Notes: generated from the letters alone by a model not told the origin. 64,000 bases of DNA from CANHVK01 sp046304235 (GCA_046304235.1 JBKCEW010000149.1:1-64000); one strand, 5' to 3'; shown: positions 1 through 9,509, counted from the first letter of the stretch. Made by a program: numbers and translations.

Positions 1-224
1 AATCTAAATAATTTATTTTTTTGACAAATAGGACTGAATCAAGAATGTAAACTTTTTATATTTAATACATTAAAGTATAAATATGTTTTCTAATCCTAAA
101 TTTAATGTTAAATATAATTGTTTACTAATTTAAATAACGTATAAATACTTATTATTTCAGATTATTATCATTCTGTTTTGGTTTATTTTTCATTACATTT
201 GTATAAATTTTTAATAATTAACCT
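1..224. other. AT-rich intergenic region upstream of the first lipoprotein gene
   Basis: This stretch is very rich in A and T and has no open reading frame I can support. The only recognisable signal is the TAnnTTTG promoter element near its right end (194-201), which serves the lipoprotein gene starting at 225. The gene to its left lies outside the window. Confidence 0.6.
194..201 (+). promoter_or_regulatory. Bacteroidota -7 promoter element TACATTTG
   Basis: Exact match to TAnnTTTG, ending 23 nt before the lipoprotein ATG at 225. A TTTG at 177-180 is too close (13 nt) to be a canonical -33 box, so only the -7 element is well supported. Confidence 0.6.
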
Positions 225-1535
225 ATGAAAATTAACCAATTATCAGTTTATGTAATGCTAGTTGCAGGTACTGTTTTTGTAACTTCTTGTAAAAAGAAAG
301 ATACAACTACTAACACAACTACCCCTATCGTTTATTCAGCTGAGCAAAACAAAGCTAATTTACAACAGTCTGGATTAGACATGATGAAAGAAATGGATGA
401 TGCTAAAAACATGAAGACCATTGACAATGTCATCTCTTTTACTTATTTCATGGATCAATCAAATCCTTTTGAGGAAATTGAACCACAAGCGATTATGCCA
501 ATTAAAGTGATGTATGCTTTAAAAGATTTTCGTTCAACTGGAGATCAAATTTCAATTTACTCTGCGTTAAGAGAGTCAAAGTCTTTGGAGGATGATACCA
601 CCATTGAAATGGCGTTCAATGATATTAAAGGAACTTACACATGGAATGCTTCTGAAAAGAAATGGAATAAAGAAGGAGGTAATGATTTAGTAATGATTTT
701 CCCAGCTACAAAAACTTCAACATCAAATAACGCTAAATATACGATACAGTATACACCATATACTGGAGCTGTTTTAGCAGATGAGTTGAAAGGGAATACT
801 CCTCAAAAAGTGGTTGCAAAACTTGATATAAATAGTTTGCCGATAACTCAGTTTAATTTTGATGCTTCCTATAATTCTGATGGTGTACCTAATAAATTAG
901 AGGCTAACTTGAGAGTTGAAAATTATAACTTTAACACTTTACTGTCTCTTACATCATCTACAGCAGCTTATTCTTATGCATTTACTCATAATACAAAGAA
1001 CTTATTTTCTATGGGTACTACTTTGACAGGAAACTTTACTAAAGCTCATTTGGAGTCTCTAAATGATGATTCAGTTGATAAAGCTGAAGATTTAACTAAA
1101 GTGGCAACTTCTATGAATGCTTATATTCAAGTATTTAATATTAAATTAGAGGGTAATGCTAATGTTCAAGGATTATCAAATGACTTGACAAATGCTGGTG
1201 GAAGTGATAACGTTACAGATACTAAAGGTGTTGAAATTTTAAATAAAAACTTAACTTTAAAAGCATTTTACACAGATAGAAATGCTAATATCGGACGTTC
1301 TGAATTTTATTTAAAACCTTACACAGATACTTGGACTGAATATGTTTATAATCCATCAACAGGAAATTATGATCCAATTACAAAAACTGAGTCTGGTGAA
1401 AGCGTAGATGTTCGTTTGGTATTTGAAGATAATTCAAAAGCAGATTTAGAAACATATTTCGGTAACGGTTTTGATAAATTAGAAGACGAATTCACTAAGT
1501 TTTTAGAGGATTTAGAATCAAGATACGCTAACTAA
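225..1535 (+). CDS. hypothetical lipoprotein
   Basis: A 436-residue protein with a lipoprotein signal peptide: charged start, hydrophobic stretch to about residue 19, and lipobox VTSC with the lipidated Cys at 22. After it comes a Lys- and Thr-rich linker (CKKKD, then a TTTNTTT-like stretch). The rest looks like a soluble, beta-rich protein and I recognise no family. It is probably anchored in the inner or outer membrane; the residues after Cys do not form the acidic signature linked to surface display in some relatives, so the side is unknown. The gene is monocistronic: it has its own promoter box, and a strong bidirectional hairpin follows the stop before the convergent pyk gene. Confidence 0.8.
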   Translation: MKINQLSVYVMLVAGTVFVTSCKKKDTTTNTTTPIVYSAEQNKANLQQSGLDMMKEMDDAKNMKTIDNVISFTYFMDQSNPFEEIEPQAIMPIKVMYALKDFRSTGDQISIYSALRESKSLEDDTTIEMAFNDIKGTYTWNASEKKWNKEGGNDLVMIFPATKTSTSNNAKYTIQYTPYTGAVLADELKGNTPQKVVAKLDINSLPITQFNFDASYNSDGVPNKLEANLRVENYNFNTLLSLTSSTAAYSYAFTHNTKNLFSMGTTLTGNFTKAHLESLNDDSVDKAEDLTKVATSMNAYIQVFNIKLEGNANVQGLSNDLTNAGGSDNVTDTKGVEILNKNLTLKAFYTDRNANIGRSEFYLKPYTDTWTEYVYNPSTGNYDPITKTESGESVDVRLVFEDNSKADLETYFGNGFDKLEDEFTKFLEDLESRYAN

Positions 1536-1551
1536 TCATAGCAATCGTTTC

Positions 1552-1591
1552 AAACAACAAAGGCTGCTCAATCGAGCAGCCTTTGTTGTTT
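1552..1591. terminator. bidirectional intrinsic terminator between lipoprotein gene and pyk
   Basis: A perfect 18-bp stem (1552-1569 pairs with 1574-1591) with a 4-nt AATC loop. The GC core is GGCTGCTC/GAGCAGCC, and it is flanked by A-rich and T-rich arms, so it can stop transcription from both directions. It sits between the two convergent stop codons. Confidence 0.9.
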
Positions 1592-1619
1592 TATTTTCTA
1601 GTTTATTATATTCAAATGT

Positions 1620-3038
1620 TTACTCAACATAACTTAATTTCAACATATTTGTTTTACCGTCTTCTTCTAATGGTATCGATGCTATATTGATTACCAAATC
1701 ACCCATTTTTAATAAACCTTCTTTTTTCAAAATGTATTTAATATCGGCAATGGTGTGATCTGTACTTATGTGTTTATCGTAATAGAATGCCTTTACTCCC
1801 CATATTAAGTTTAACTGAGTAAGTATATCTTCGTTACTTGTAAATATGTAAACAGGTGCTTTTGGACGTTGTGAAGCGATTTTAAATGCAGTATATCCAG
1901 AAGTAGTCATGGTAATAATTGCATTAGCTTCCACGCGTTGTTCTAATCGACAAGCATTGAAGCAAATGGAGTCTGATATAAATCTTGGATTATTTTTGGT
2001 AGGTATTACCTCTTTATAATAAATTCCCTCGAAAGATTCCATTTCTTTTACAATGTTTGACATCGTACGTATTGTTTCAATCGGATATTTTCCCACAGAT
2101 GTTTCCCCAGAAAGCATAACTGCATCCGTTCCATCCAATACCGCATTTGCAACATCGTTGACCTCTGCACGAGTCGGAGAAGCATTTGTAATCATACTTT
2201 CCATCATTTGGGTGGCAACGATGATTGGTTTAGCTTGTTCCATACACTTTTTAATCAACATCTTTTGAATCAATGGTACATTTTGATATGGGATTTCCAC
2301 TCCTAAATCACCACGAGCTACCATAAGACCATCCGTTTCTGCTATAATTTCATCAATATCATTGATAGCCTCTGGTTTTTCGATTTTAGCTATGACTTTC
2401 GTCTTTACTTTCATTTGAGCTACCAAGTGCTTCAATTCAATGATATCTCTAGCGGTCCTTACAAACGATAAACCAACCCAATCAACATTATGTTTCAACG
2501 CAAAATCTAAATCTTTTCGATCTTTTTCAGTTAAAGACGGTAAAGAAATTTTTGTGTTTGGAAGATTTACCCCCTTTTTAGATGATAAAATACCTCCATG
2601 AACAACCTTGCCAATCATGGTGTCTATTTTGTTTGTACTTACGATTTCGATACAAAGTTTTCCATCGTCTAGCAAAATTTTTTCACCCGGATTAATATCT
2701 TTTGGAAGGTCTTTGTAATTGATTGAAAAATGTTCTTTTGTACCAATGCGTTTATCTGTGGTAATGGTTACAGTTTCATCCTTAATTAATTCAACACAGT
2801 TATTTTCCATTTCATCACAACGAATTTTAGGCCCTTGTAAATCTACAAGAATCGCTGTGTTGGTGTTCAGTTCGATGTTTAACTCTCGAATCGTATGTAT
2901 TGCCGTCTCATGTTGTTCATAGGAACCATGTGAAAAGTTTAACCTGCACACATCTACTCCCTCCAAAATCATTTGTCTTAGTACATCTTTACTCGAAGAC
3001 GCAGGACCAATGGTCGCAATTATTTTCGTTTTTTTCAT
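1620..3038 (-). CDS. pyk: pyruvate kinase
   Basis: Converts phosphoenolpyruvate and ADP to pyruvate and ATP, the last step of glycolysis, in the cytoplasm. The 472 residues match the usual bacterial length. Visible signatures are the N-terminal KIIATIGPASSS strand, the NFSHGS segment (34-39), the active-site motif around Lys218-Glu220 (AKIEKPEAI), the metal-binding GDLGVEI (243-249) and ATQMMESM (275-282). A C-terminal alpha/beta domain follows. It lies downstream of the rnc/IPExxxVDY genes on the same strand; the order acpP-fabF-rnc-(IPExxxVDY)-pyk is commonly conserved in Bacteroidota. A near-consensus AATATTTG lies 4 nt before the ATG, so it may also have its own promoter. Confidence 0.97.
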   Translation of the reverse strand: MKKTKIIATIGPASSSKDVLRQMILEGVDVCRLNFSHGSYEQHETAIHTIRELNIELNTNTAILVDLQGPKIRCDEMENNCVELIKDETVTITTDKRIGTKEHFSINYKDLPKDINPGEKILLDDGKLCIEIVSTNKIDTMIGKVVHGGILSSKKGVNLPNTKISLPSLTEKDRKDLDFALKHNVDWVGLSFVRTARDIIELKHLVAQMKVKTKVIAKIEKPEAINDIDEIIAETDGLMVARGDLGVEIPYQNVPLIQKMLIKKCMEQAKPIIVATQMMESMITNASPTRAEVNDVANAVLDGTDAVMLSGETSVGKYPIETIRTMSNIVKEMESFEGIYYKEVIPTKNNPRFISDSICFNACRLEQRVEANAIITMTTSGYTAFKIASQRPKAPVYIFTSNEDILTQLNLIWGVKAFYYDKHISTDHTIADIKYILKKEGLLKMGDLVINIASIPLEEDGKTNMLKLSYVE

Positions 3039-3140
3039 ATATCAAATATTGAGTAATGTAGTCTATTTTATATTAAAACAAAAGAAGTTATTTTAAAGTT
3101 AATGAATACTAAAAATAAATTTCTTAATGATTTAATCATA

Positions 3141-3572
3141 TTATTCGAAAATCAAATTTTCGGTAGAATTAAATTCAGTTGGATCAAATTCGTAAGCTGC
3201 TAAAATGGTTGGCAGGGTTTTTATCTTTTGTTTCACCGTGCTTATACTGTGTAAATTATTATTAATCAAGAAAAAGAAATAATCAATTTGTTTTTGTTCG
3301 GGAATCAAAAATTTACCTTCGTGTTTGTTTTTAATAAAGAAATAACTTAAATAATTTTCTGAATCGTTAAATTCATAATAAGGGTGTTGTGAAAGTATTC
3401 CACGTGTATTACTGATGATGAAGTTCCCTTCTTTTTTTTCTAATTGAATGTCTAATAATTCATTTACTCCCCAAACAATACGATAGTCGTTATGATGTGA
3501 ACACAAACCTATCATGTCATAGTCATAATCCGCTTCTAATTCTAAAGTATGTTTTATTTTTTTCTTAACCAT
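3141..3572 (-). CDS. IPExxxVDY-type family protein
   Basis: A 143-residue cytoplasmic protein with no signal peptide or membrane segment. It carries the diagnostic short motif IPEQKQIDY at residues 90-98, here with Ile in place of Val, followed by a hydrophobic stretch. The family is confined largely to Bacteroidota and is typically found, as here, between rnc and pyk; its function is not known to me. The gap to rnc is 62 nt and contains TAACTTCG (3588-3595), one base off the TAnnTTTG promoter element and 15 nt before the ATG, so separate transcription is possible. Confidence 0.85.
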   Translation of the reverse strand: MVKKKIKHTLELEADYDYDMIGLCSHHNDYRIVWGVNELLDIQLEKKEGNFIISNTRGILSQHPYYEFNDSENYLSYFFIKNKHEGKFLIPEQKQIDYFFFLINNNLHSISTVKQKIKTLPTILAAYEFDPTEFNSTENLIFE

Positions 3573-3634
3573 TCAGATAACTTACTTCGAAGTTAATCTT
3601 TTTTAAGGAAATGGTAGTAAAAATAGATTAAGAA

Positions 3635-4351
3635 TCAGTTATCAAGTTCCAAGATTTCTAAGGTAGTTTTTGAAGCTTCTTGTTCTGCTTCTTTTTTTGT
3701 ATACCCTGTCCCTTCACCATATTTTTCAGAGTTGATGTAAACAACAATATCATAGGATTTAGCTGGAACTTCTTGATCACATCTGAATTCTAATTCCCAA
3801 CGATTACGCTGACAAATGATAAATAATTTCGATTTGTAATCGTTGTCTTCCGTGAGCATTTTTTTTACATCAATGTATTTTCTAAACACATGATTTAGAA
3901 TACTATTTTTTGCTGCGACAAATCCTCCATCCAGATAAATAGCCCCAATAATTGCCTCTAATGTATTTCCTTCAATAGAAGTAATATTGATTGTTCTTCC
4001 TGCTTGGAATTTGATAATAGATCTTAAATTCAGTTTTTCCGCGATATCTGATAAGATTTTTCTACTAACAATTTTTGATTTTAATTGAGTAAGATAACCT
4101 TCGTCTTCATTCGGAAAACGATGATAAAGCCATTCAGAAATAACAGAACCTATAATTGAATCACCTAAAAATTCCAGGCGTTCGTTGGATACTAAGCGTT
4201 CGGATTTACTTACAAAAGAACGGTGAGTTATTGCTTTATTGAAATAGGATAAATTTTTAGGCCTGTATCCAAATCGTTCGATAATAAAGCGAATCAGTTC
4301 TAATTCGTCTTTGGAACGTTTAGAGGTTAAAAATAAAATCCGTTTGAGCAA
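3635..4351 (-). CDS. rnc: ribonuclease III
   Basis: Double-strand-specific endoribonuclease that processes rRNA precursors and other structured RNAs. The 238 residues hold an N-terminal RNase III domain with the signature NERLEFLGDS (56-65), whose acidic residues bind the catalytic metals, and a C-terminal double-stranded RNA-binding domain (about 165-235) ending in the usual KKEAEQEASKTTLE helix. It begins 6 nt after the fabF stop, so the two are almost certainly cotranscribed from the acpP promoter. Confidence 0.97.
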   Translation of the reverse strand: MLKRILFLTSKRSKDELELIRFIIERFGYRPKNLSYFNKAITHRSFVSKSERLVSNERLEFLGDSIIGSVISEWLYHRFPNEDEGYLTQLKSKIVSRKILSDIAEKLNLRSIIKFQAGRTINITSIEGNTLEAIIGAIYLDGGFVAAKNSILNHVFRKYIDVKKMLTEDNDYKSKLFIICQRNRWELEFRCDQEVPAKSYDIVVYINSEKYGEGTGYTKKEAEQEASKTTLEILELDN

Positions 4352-4357
4352 TGGTGC

Positions 4358-5611
4358 TTATCCTTTGAATTTTTTTACGATAACAGATGTGTTATGACCA
4401 CCAAAACCAAATGTGTTTGATAAGGCTACATTTACAGTCCTGTATTGAGCTTTATTAAATGTGAAATTTAATTTGTTGTCAATCTCAGGATCGTCTGTAA
4501 AATGATTGATAGTTGGAGGAATAGCATCATTTTTAACAGCTAATACACAAGCAATTGCTTCAATAGCACCTGCTGCACCTAATAAGTGACCGGTCATTGA
4601 TTTTGTAGAGCTAATGTTTAAGTTGTAAGCGTGGTCTCCAAATACATGAGTAATAGCTTTTGTTTCAGCGATATCTCCAAGTGGGGTAGAAGTTCCATGA
4701 ACATTGATATAATCAACTTCTTCTGGTTTCATTTCAGCATCTTCCAACGCAGAAATCATTACGTTTCTAGCACCGATTCCTTCAGGATGCGGAGCCGTCA
4801 TATGATAAGCATCTGCAGATAAACCACCTCCTGCAATTTCTGCATAGATTTTTGCGCCTCTTTTGATTGCATGTTCGTATTCTTCAAGAATAAGTGCACC
4901 AGAACCTTCTCCTAGTACAAATCCATCACGATCAGCATCAAAAGGTCTAGAAGCAGTTTCAGGAGAATCGTTACGAGTAGACAATGCTTTCAAACCATTG
5001 AAACCACCCATACCCATTTCATTTACTCCAGCTTCAGAACCACCTGTGATGATAGCGTCTGCTTTACCTAAACGAATTAAATTGAAAGCATCAATAATTG
5101 CGTTACTTGCAGAAGCACATGCTGATACAGTAACGTAATTTGGCCCTCTAAAACCATATTTGATTGAAATCATACCAGCTGCAATATCCGAAATCATTTT
5201 TGGGATAAAGAACGGGTTGAATTTAGGAGTGCCATCACCAGCAAAGAAGTTTTGTGCTTCATCTTGAAACGTTTTCAAACCTCCAATACCAGATCCCCAA
5301 ACTACACCTATGCGGTCTAGGTTCGGGTTAGCTTCCATCATGCCAGAGTCTGCTACAGCTTCAGAAGCTGAAACCATAGCATACTGGGCAAATTGATCCA
5401 TTTTGCGTGCCTCTTTACGTTCGATAAAATCTTCTACATTGAAATTTTTTACCTCACACGCGAATTGGGTTTTAAACAAAGACGCATCGAATTGCTTTAT
5501 GAATGCTGCTCCACTTTTACCCGCAAGTAAAGCCTCCCAGTATTCAGTAACTGTATTACCAATCGGTGTTAATGCACCTAATCCTGTAACGACAACTCTT
5601 TTTAATTCCAT
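4358..5611 (-). CDS. fabF: beta-ketoacyl-ACP synthase II
   Basis: Condensing enzyme of type II fatty-acid elongation: it joins malonyl-ACP to the growing acyl chain with loss of CO2. The 417 residues match FabF length. The catalytic triad is visible: Cys165 (VSACASAS), His305 (NVHGTSTPLGD) and His342 (KSMTGHLLGAAG). It lies directly downstream of its partner acpP (26-nt gap) and 6 nt upstream of rnc. The Cys-His-His triad excludes a KASIII-type (FabH) enzyme. Confidence 0.97.
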   Translation of the reverse strand: MELKRVVVTGLGALTPIGNTVTEYWEALLAGKSGAAFIKQFDASLFKTQFACEVKNFNVEDFIERKEARKMDQFAQYAMVSASEAVADSGMMEANPNLDRIGVVWGSGIGGLKTFQDEAQNFFAGDGTPKFNPFFIPKMISDIAAGMISIKYGFRGPNYVTVSACASASNAIIDAFNLIRLGKADAIITGGSEAGVNEMGMGGFNGLKALSTRNDSPETASRPFDADRDGFVLGEGSGALILEEYEHAIKRGAKIYAEIAGGGLSADAYHMTAPHPEGIGARNVMISALEDAEMKPEEVDYINVHGTSTPLGDIAETKAITHVFGDHAYNLNISSTKSMTGHLLGAAGAIEAIACVLAVKNDAIPPTINHFTDDPEIDNKLNFTFNKAQYRTVNVALSNTFGFGGHNTSVIVKKFKG

Positions 5612-5637
5612 AACAGAACGTCTTTGTTTTTATTTAA

Positions 5638-5874
5638 TTAGTTAGCGTTTTTCTCAATGTAAGAAACAGCGTCACCTACAGTTTGAATGTTCTCAGCTTG
5701 ATCATCTGGAATAGCGATGTTGAATTCTTTTTCAAATTCCATGATTAATTCTACTGTATCTAGAGAATCAGCACCTAGATCATTTGTGAAGCTTGCTTCG
5801 TTAGTTACTTCGCTTTCTGCAACACCTAATTTATCAACGATAATAGATATTACTCTTGTTTTGATATCAGACAT
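5638..5874 (-). CDS. acpP: acyl carrier protein
   Basis: Carrier of acyl intermediates in fatty-acid synthesis; it is modified with 4'-phosphopantetheine on Ser37 of the DLGADSLDTVEL motif. I start it at MSDIKTRV (5874), giving the standard 78 residues; an 11-residue upstream extension is possible but unlike the family. The small acidic four-helix protein is first in the acpP-fabF-rnc block, divergent from purN. A promoter element lies 57 nt upstream. Confidence 0.95.
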   Translation of the reverse strand: MSDIKTRVISIIVDKLGVAESEVTNEASFTNDLGADSLDTVELIMEFEKEFNIAIPDDQAENIQTVGDAVSYIEKNAN

Positions 5875-5931
5875 TTTTTCTAATTTTAATGTTAATTCAG
5901 TATGCAAAGAAAACGTTTATGACCAAAAAAA

Positions 5932-5939
5932 CAAAATTA
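5932..5939 (-). promoter_or_regulatory. Bacteroidota -7 promoter element TAATTTTG for acpP
   Basis: Exact TAnnTTTG on the minus strand, 57 nt before the acpP ATG. This implies a leader of roughly 50 nt, longer than for most genes here. I see no clear -33 TTG. Confidence 0.5.
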
Positions 5940-6076
5940 TAAGCGTTTTAATTGACTTTAAATCAGTATTAATTTGTATAAGTTGCTTATTATCAAATAT
6001 ATAAACTTAGGTTAATTCTTTTAACAACTTTTTATTAAAAAAGTTTCTAATTCTTATTTTTTCTCGATCAACTCTT

Positions 6077-6084
6077 TAATTTTG
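6077..6084 (+). promoter_or_regulatory. Bacteroidota -7 promoter element TAATTTTG for purN
   Basis: Exact TAnnTTTG only 4 nt before the first ATG of purN. With transcription starting a few bases after the element, the mRNA would be leaderless or nearly so. Confidence 0.5.
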
Positions 6085-6088
6085 TTTT

Positions 6089-6679
6089 ATGATGAAATTT
6101 CATTTGGCCATATTTGCTTCGGGTACAGGTTCGAATGCAGCAAGATTAATTGATTATTTTAAGGGTCATCCTAATTTCGAAGTAGCTTTTGTATTAACTA
6201 ATAAGCCTCAAGCACCTGTAGTTAACAAAACAGTTCAACGTAATATAAAACTAATCATTTGTACAAATCAAGAAATTGACCAATCTCATTATTTGGTCGA
6301 GTTGTGTAAAAATGAAAAAGTAGATTATATAGTTTTAGCAGGCTTTCTTCGAAAAATCCCATTCGATTTGATTCATTTTTTTGACAAACATATAATCAAT
6401 GTACATCCTTCATTGCTACCAAAATTTGGTGGAGCGGGTATGTATGGTTTACATGTACATACAGCCGTGAAAGAGTCCGGTGAAACCGAGTCTGGAATAA
6501 CCATACATTATGTATCGGAAAATTTTGATGAAGGTCAAAGAATTGCCCAATTTATCACACCGATTGACTCAAACGATACTGTCGAACAAATCCAATCAAA
6601 AATTCATCAATTAGAACAAATCTATTTTCCATTCGTGATTGAACAGGAAATCATTAAAAAACACAGTTCCTCTTTTTAA
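6089..6679 (+). CDS. purN: phosphoribosylglycinamide formyltransferase (GAR transformylase)
   Basis: Transfers a formyl group from 10-formyltetrahydrofolate to GAR, the third step of purine synthesis. The 196-residue protein has the N-terminal phosphate-binding loop ASGTGSN (10-16) and the catalytic set Asn104, His106 (NVHPSLLPKF) and Asp147 (NFDEGQ). Length fits the single-domain bacterial PurN. Two consecutive ATG codons start the frame; either can be used. It is divergent from acpP, a frequent arrangement in this phylum. Confidence 0.95.
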   Translation: MMKFHLAIFASGTGSNAARLIDYFKGHPNFEVAFVLTNKPQAPVVNKTVQRNIKLIICTNQEIDQSHYLVELCKNEKVDYIVLAGFLRKIPFDLIHFFDKHIINVHPSLLPKFGGAGMYGLHVHTAVKESGETESGITIHYVSENFDEGQRIAQFITPIDSNDTVEQIQSKIHQLEQIYFPFVIEQEIIKKHSSSF

Positions 6680-6722
6680 TAGGAATTAAAAGTTTTCAGT
6701 AAAAAACTATCAAATATTTTTG

Positions 6723-6730
6723 TATCTTTG
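6723..6730 (+). promoter_or_regulatory. Bacteroidota -7 promoter element TATCTTTG for queA
   Basis: Exact TAnnTTTG in the purN-queA gap, 53 nt before the queA ATG, giving a longer leader than most genes here. Confidence 0.55.
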
Positions 6731-6783
6731 TTCCCTTTTTGCAGTATAAAAAAGATCCAATTTCTTTAAATATTTGAGGCACT

Positions 6784-7842
6784 ATGAGTAAAATGAAACT
6801 TTCCGAATTTAGTTTCGATATTCCAACTGAGTTAATTGCTCAATACCCAGCTGAAAACAGAGATGAAGCAAGATTGATGGTAATTGATCGTGAAAAACAA
6901 ACCATCGAACATAAGTTATTCAAAGATGTGATTCATTATTTTGATGATGGTGATGTGATGATCATGAATAATTCTCGTGTTTTTCCTGCGCGTATGTATG
7001 GGAATAAAGAGAAGACGGGTGCAACTATTGAAGTGTTCTTATTGAGAGAATTAAACCGTGAAAGTTTACTTTGGGATGTACTAGTTGATCCTGCTCGTAA
7101 AATTCGTATTGGTAATAAATTATACTTTGGTGAAGACGATTCACTGGTAGCGGAAGTAATTGACAATACAACTTCTCGTGGAAGAACATTACGTTTTTTA
7201 TTTGATGGTCCTTACGAAGAATTTAAAGCAAAAATTACTGAATTAGGTGAAACTCCCCTTCCAAAATACATAGAAAGAGCTGTAGAACCTGAGGATGAAG
7301 ATCGTTACCAAACGATTTACGCTAAGGTTGAAGGAGCAGTTGCGGCACCCACAGCTGGATTGCACTTTTCTCGTGAATTAATGAAAAGATTGGAAATTAA
7401 AGGTGTCAATTTTTCTGAAATTACTTTACATGTTGGCTTAGGTTCTTTCCGTACGGTTGAAGTAGAAGACCTTACTAAGCATAAAATGGATTCAGAACAA
7501 GTGATAATTACTGAAAAAAGTGCTGATATCGTAAACAATGCGAAGAAAAATAAAAAAAGAGTTTGTGCTGTCGGAACAACTACCATGCGTGCAATTGAAA
7601 CTTCAGTTTCTACGGATGGAATGTTGAAACCATACGATGGTTGGACAAATAAATTTATCTATCCACCATACGACTTCAGTATAGCAGATAGTTTAATAAC
7701 TAATTTCCACACACCATTATCTACTTTATTGATGATGATTTCTGCTTTCTGTGGTCACGATTTAATGGTTGAAGCTTACAAATCGGCTATCAAAGAAAAT
7801 TACCGCTTCTATTCGTATGGAGATGCTATGTTGATTATCTAA
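6784..7842 (+). CDS. queA: S-adenosylmethionine:tRNA ribosyltransferase-isomerase
   Basis: Transfers and isomerises the ribosyl group of AdoMet onto 7-aminomethyl-7-deazaguanine in tRNA, giving epoxyqueuosine at the wobble position. The 352 residues match the family, with the typical start (LSEFSFDIPTELIAQYPAE), the central GAVAAPTAGLHFS segment, LHVGLGSFRTV, and the C-terminal TNFHTPLSTLLMMISAF block. It is alone between its own promoter and a strong terminator. Other queuosine genes are not in the window. Confidence 0.96.
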   Translation: MSKMKLSEFSFDIPTELIAQYPAENRDEARLMVIDREKQTIEHKLFKDVIHYFDDGDVMIMNNSRVFPARMYGNKEKTGATIEVFLLRELNRESLLWDVLVDPARKIRIGNKLYFGEDDSLVAEVIDNTTSRGRTLRFLFDGPYEEFKAKITELGETPLPKYIERAVEPEDEDRYQTIYAKVEGAVAAPTAGLHFSRELMKRLEIKGVNFSEITLHVGLGSFRTVEVEDLTKHKMDSEQVIITEKSADIVNNAKKNKKRVCAVGTTTMRAIETSVSTDGMLKPYDGWTNKFIYPPYDFSIADSLITNFHTPLSTLLMMISAFCGHDLMVEAYKSAIKENYRFYSYGDAMLII

Positions 7843-7861
7843 TTAATATTATCTTATATAT

Positions 7862-7897
7862 AAAAGGGCTGAATTAATTGAAATTCAGCCCTTTTTT
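7862..7897 (+). terminator. intrinsic terminator after queA
   Basis: Stem GGGCTGAATT (7866-7875) pairs with AATTCAGCCC (7882-7891) around a 6-nt loop, extended by A/T pairs and followed by a T run. It lies between convergent queA and nadK; the A run on the left lets it serve both. Confidence 0.88.
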
Positions 7898-7955
7898 GTG
7901 TGCAATCTTCTAATCAACTATCTTTTAATATGTAATTTGTAATCTTTAAATTTTC

Positions 7956-8834
7956 TTAATTCCTCGAATCCATTCCCCAATTCATTTTATTGCGGATCGT
8001 ATCTAAGAAATTAGCATTTTCAAAGCGAATTACATTAATCATAAATTCCGCTTTTTCAACCGTGATTTCGGTTCCTTGAGGAATACTTTTTGTGTTGGAA
8101 TCCAAACTGATAAGGTAGCGACGTTCTCTTCCTTCTACTTGTAATTTGATAGGCAAATGGTCAGGAACAACCATTGGACGAACATTTAAATTATGCGGAG
8201 CAATCGGTGTCAAAATGTGTACCTGACAACCGGGAGTGATGATAGGACCACCACAACTTAAATTATAAGCCGTAGAACCGGTTGGTGTGCCAACAATCAA
8301 TCCATCCGCCCAATAAGAATTAAGGTAATTACCATCCAATGAAGCGTGTACGGTAATCATCGAAGAGGTGTCTTTTTTGTGAAGGGTTAATTCGTTTAAG
8401 GCTAAATTATTTTCTCCAAATAAATCATCTTCTGTATGAATGCGTAGCATCGAACGCTTTTGGTAGCTGTATCGTTTTTCTTGCACCATCGAAAACATTT
8501 CCTCCATTTTTTCAGGATTGATGTTCGCTAGGAATCCCAAACGACCCGTGTTGATACCCAAAATTGGCACTCCACTTTCACGGATGAAACTCACCGTTTT
8601 TAAAAACGTACCATCACCTCCCACGCTGAAGGCCATGTCTATCCCTGACTTTAAATCTGTGTGGTCTTTGAAAGTTTCGTATTGACCTCCGATGTTTCCT
8701 TTTTTAACAAGTTGGTCTTGAAGTTCTTGTTCCAATACTGGTTTCCAATTAAAACGTTCAAGTAAAGCAAATACTTGTTCAAAAACTGAAATAGTTTGGC
8801 GGTTTAATTTCCTTCCGTAAATCGCAACATTCAT
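7956..8834 (-). CDS. nadK: NAD kinase
   Basis: Phosphorylates NAD to NADP, using ATP or polyphosphate, in the cytoplasm. The 292-residue protein has the family signature GGDGTFL (72-78) that binds the phosphate donor, NTGRLGFLAN, and the substrate-binding loop GTPTGSTAYNLSCGGP. It starts 12 nt after the stop of the CBS-domain gene, so the two form an operon, an arrangement known from other Bacteroidota. Confidence 0.96.
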   Translation of the reverse strand: MNVAIYGRKLNRQTISVFEQVFALLERFNWKPVLEQELQDQLVKKGNIGGQYETFKDHTDLKSGIDMAFSVGGDGTFLKTVSFIRESGVPILGINTGRLGFLANINPEKMEEMFSMVQEKRYSYQKRSMLRIHTEDDLFGENNLALNELTLHKKDTSSMITVHASLDGNYLNSYWADGLIVGTPTGSTAYNLSCGGPIITPGCQVHILTPIAPHNLNVRPMVVPDHLPIKLQVEGRERRYLISLDSNTKSIPQGTEITVEKAEFMINVIRFENANFLDTIRNKMNWGMDSRN

Positions 8835-8846
8835 ACAATGAGTAAA

Positions 8847-9509
8847 TTACATTTTTAGGAAATTCAATAGAGAATCGAATCTATCTTGTATGTCATCATA
8901 GAACTCACTCTTTTGAAAAGAAGCACTAATGACATAATCGTAACGCTCAAACGTACGAATGATGCTAGTAAGTTCTGTTTTATTTATTTTCAAAGTAACC
9001 TCTAATTTTGTAGAATCTGGTGAAGACATAATATAAGAACTCAAAATACGAGCATTGTTACTCTCTACAATTTGTGCGATTTGAGCAAGCGAATAATCCA
9101 CTTGATTGATTTCCAAAACTAAAATGGCTCCGTTTTCTTTGATACTACCTGTAGTAGCAATCATTGAAAGTAATTGATGAACAGAAGTACATCCTAAATA
9201 TTTTTCATCTTTATCAAGAATCGGGACTACCGAAATTTTATGTTCAGATACTTTATGTAAAACTTCGTAAATATGGTCGTTTTCATAAACGTACGGTCGA
9301 GGTAAATGGTCGAACAAAACATCTAACGTTTCGTCCATATCCATTTTGTCCAAAATATCAGATTCAGAGATGATACCCACAAAATTTCCATTTTTTAAAA
9401 CTGGTAAATGGGAAACTTTGAATTCATCCATCCATCGTAAAGCAATATCACCCGTATCGGTGTGATTTAACGGTGGTATCTCGTCTGTTATAAGGTCTTT
9501 CGCTATCAT
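8847..9509 (-). CDS. CBS-domain protein with C-terminal ACT-like region
   Basis: The 220 residues hold two CBS motifs in the first ~120 (first ending ISESDILDKM, second VVPILDKDEKYLG), which usually bind adenine nucleotides, followed by an ACT-like region (about 125-190) with two beta-alpha-beta units. There is no membrane segment, so it is cytosolic. The position directly before nadK suggests a regulatory link to nucleotide or NAD(P) status; that is inference from context. The target is unknown. Confidence 0.85.
   Translation of the reverse strand: MIAKDLITDEIPPLNHTDTGDIALRWMDEFKVSHLPVLKNGNFVGIISESDILDKMDMDETLDVLFDHLPRPYVYENDHIYEVLHKVSEHKISVVPILDKDEKYLGCTSVHQLLSMIATTGSIKENGAILVLEINQVDYSLAQIAQIVESNNARILSSYIMSSPDSTKLEVTLKINKTELTSIIRTFERYDYVISASFQKSEFYDDIQDRFDSLLNFLKM

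Noticed and set aside
7317..7586. Antisense reading frame within queA
   Set aside because: It has no start context, promoter or recognisable domain and lies wholly within a strongly conserved gene; several similar frames within sucA, ileS and fabF were dropped for the same reason.
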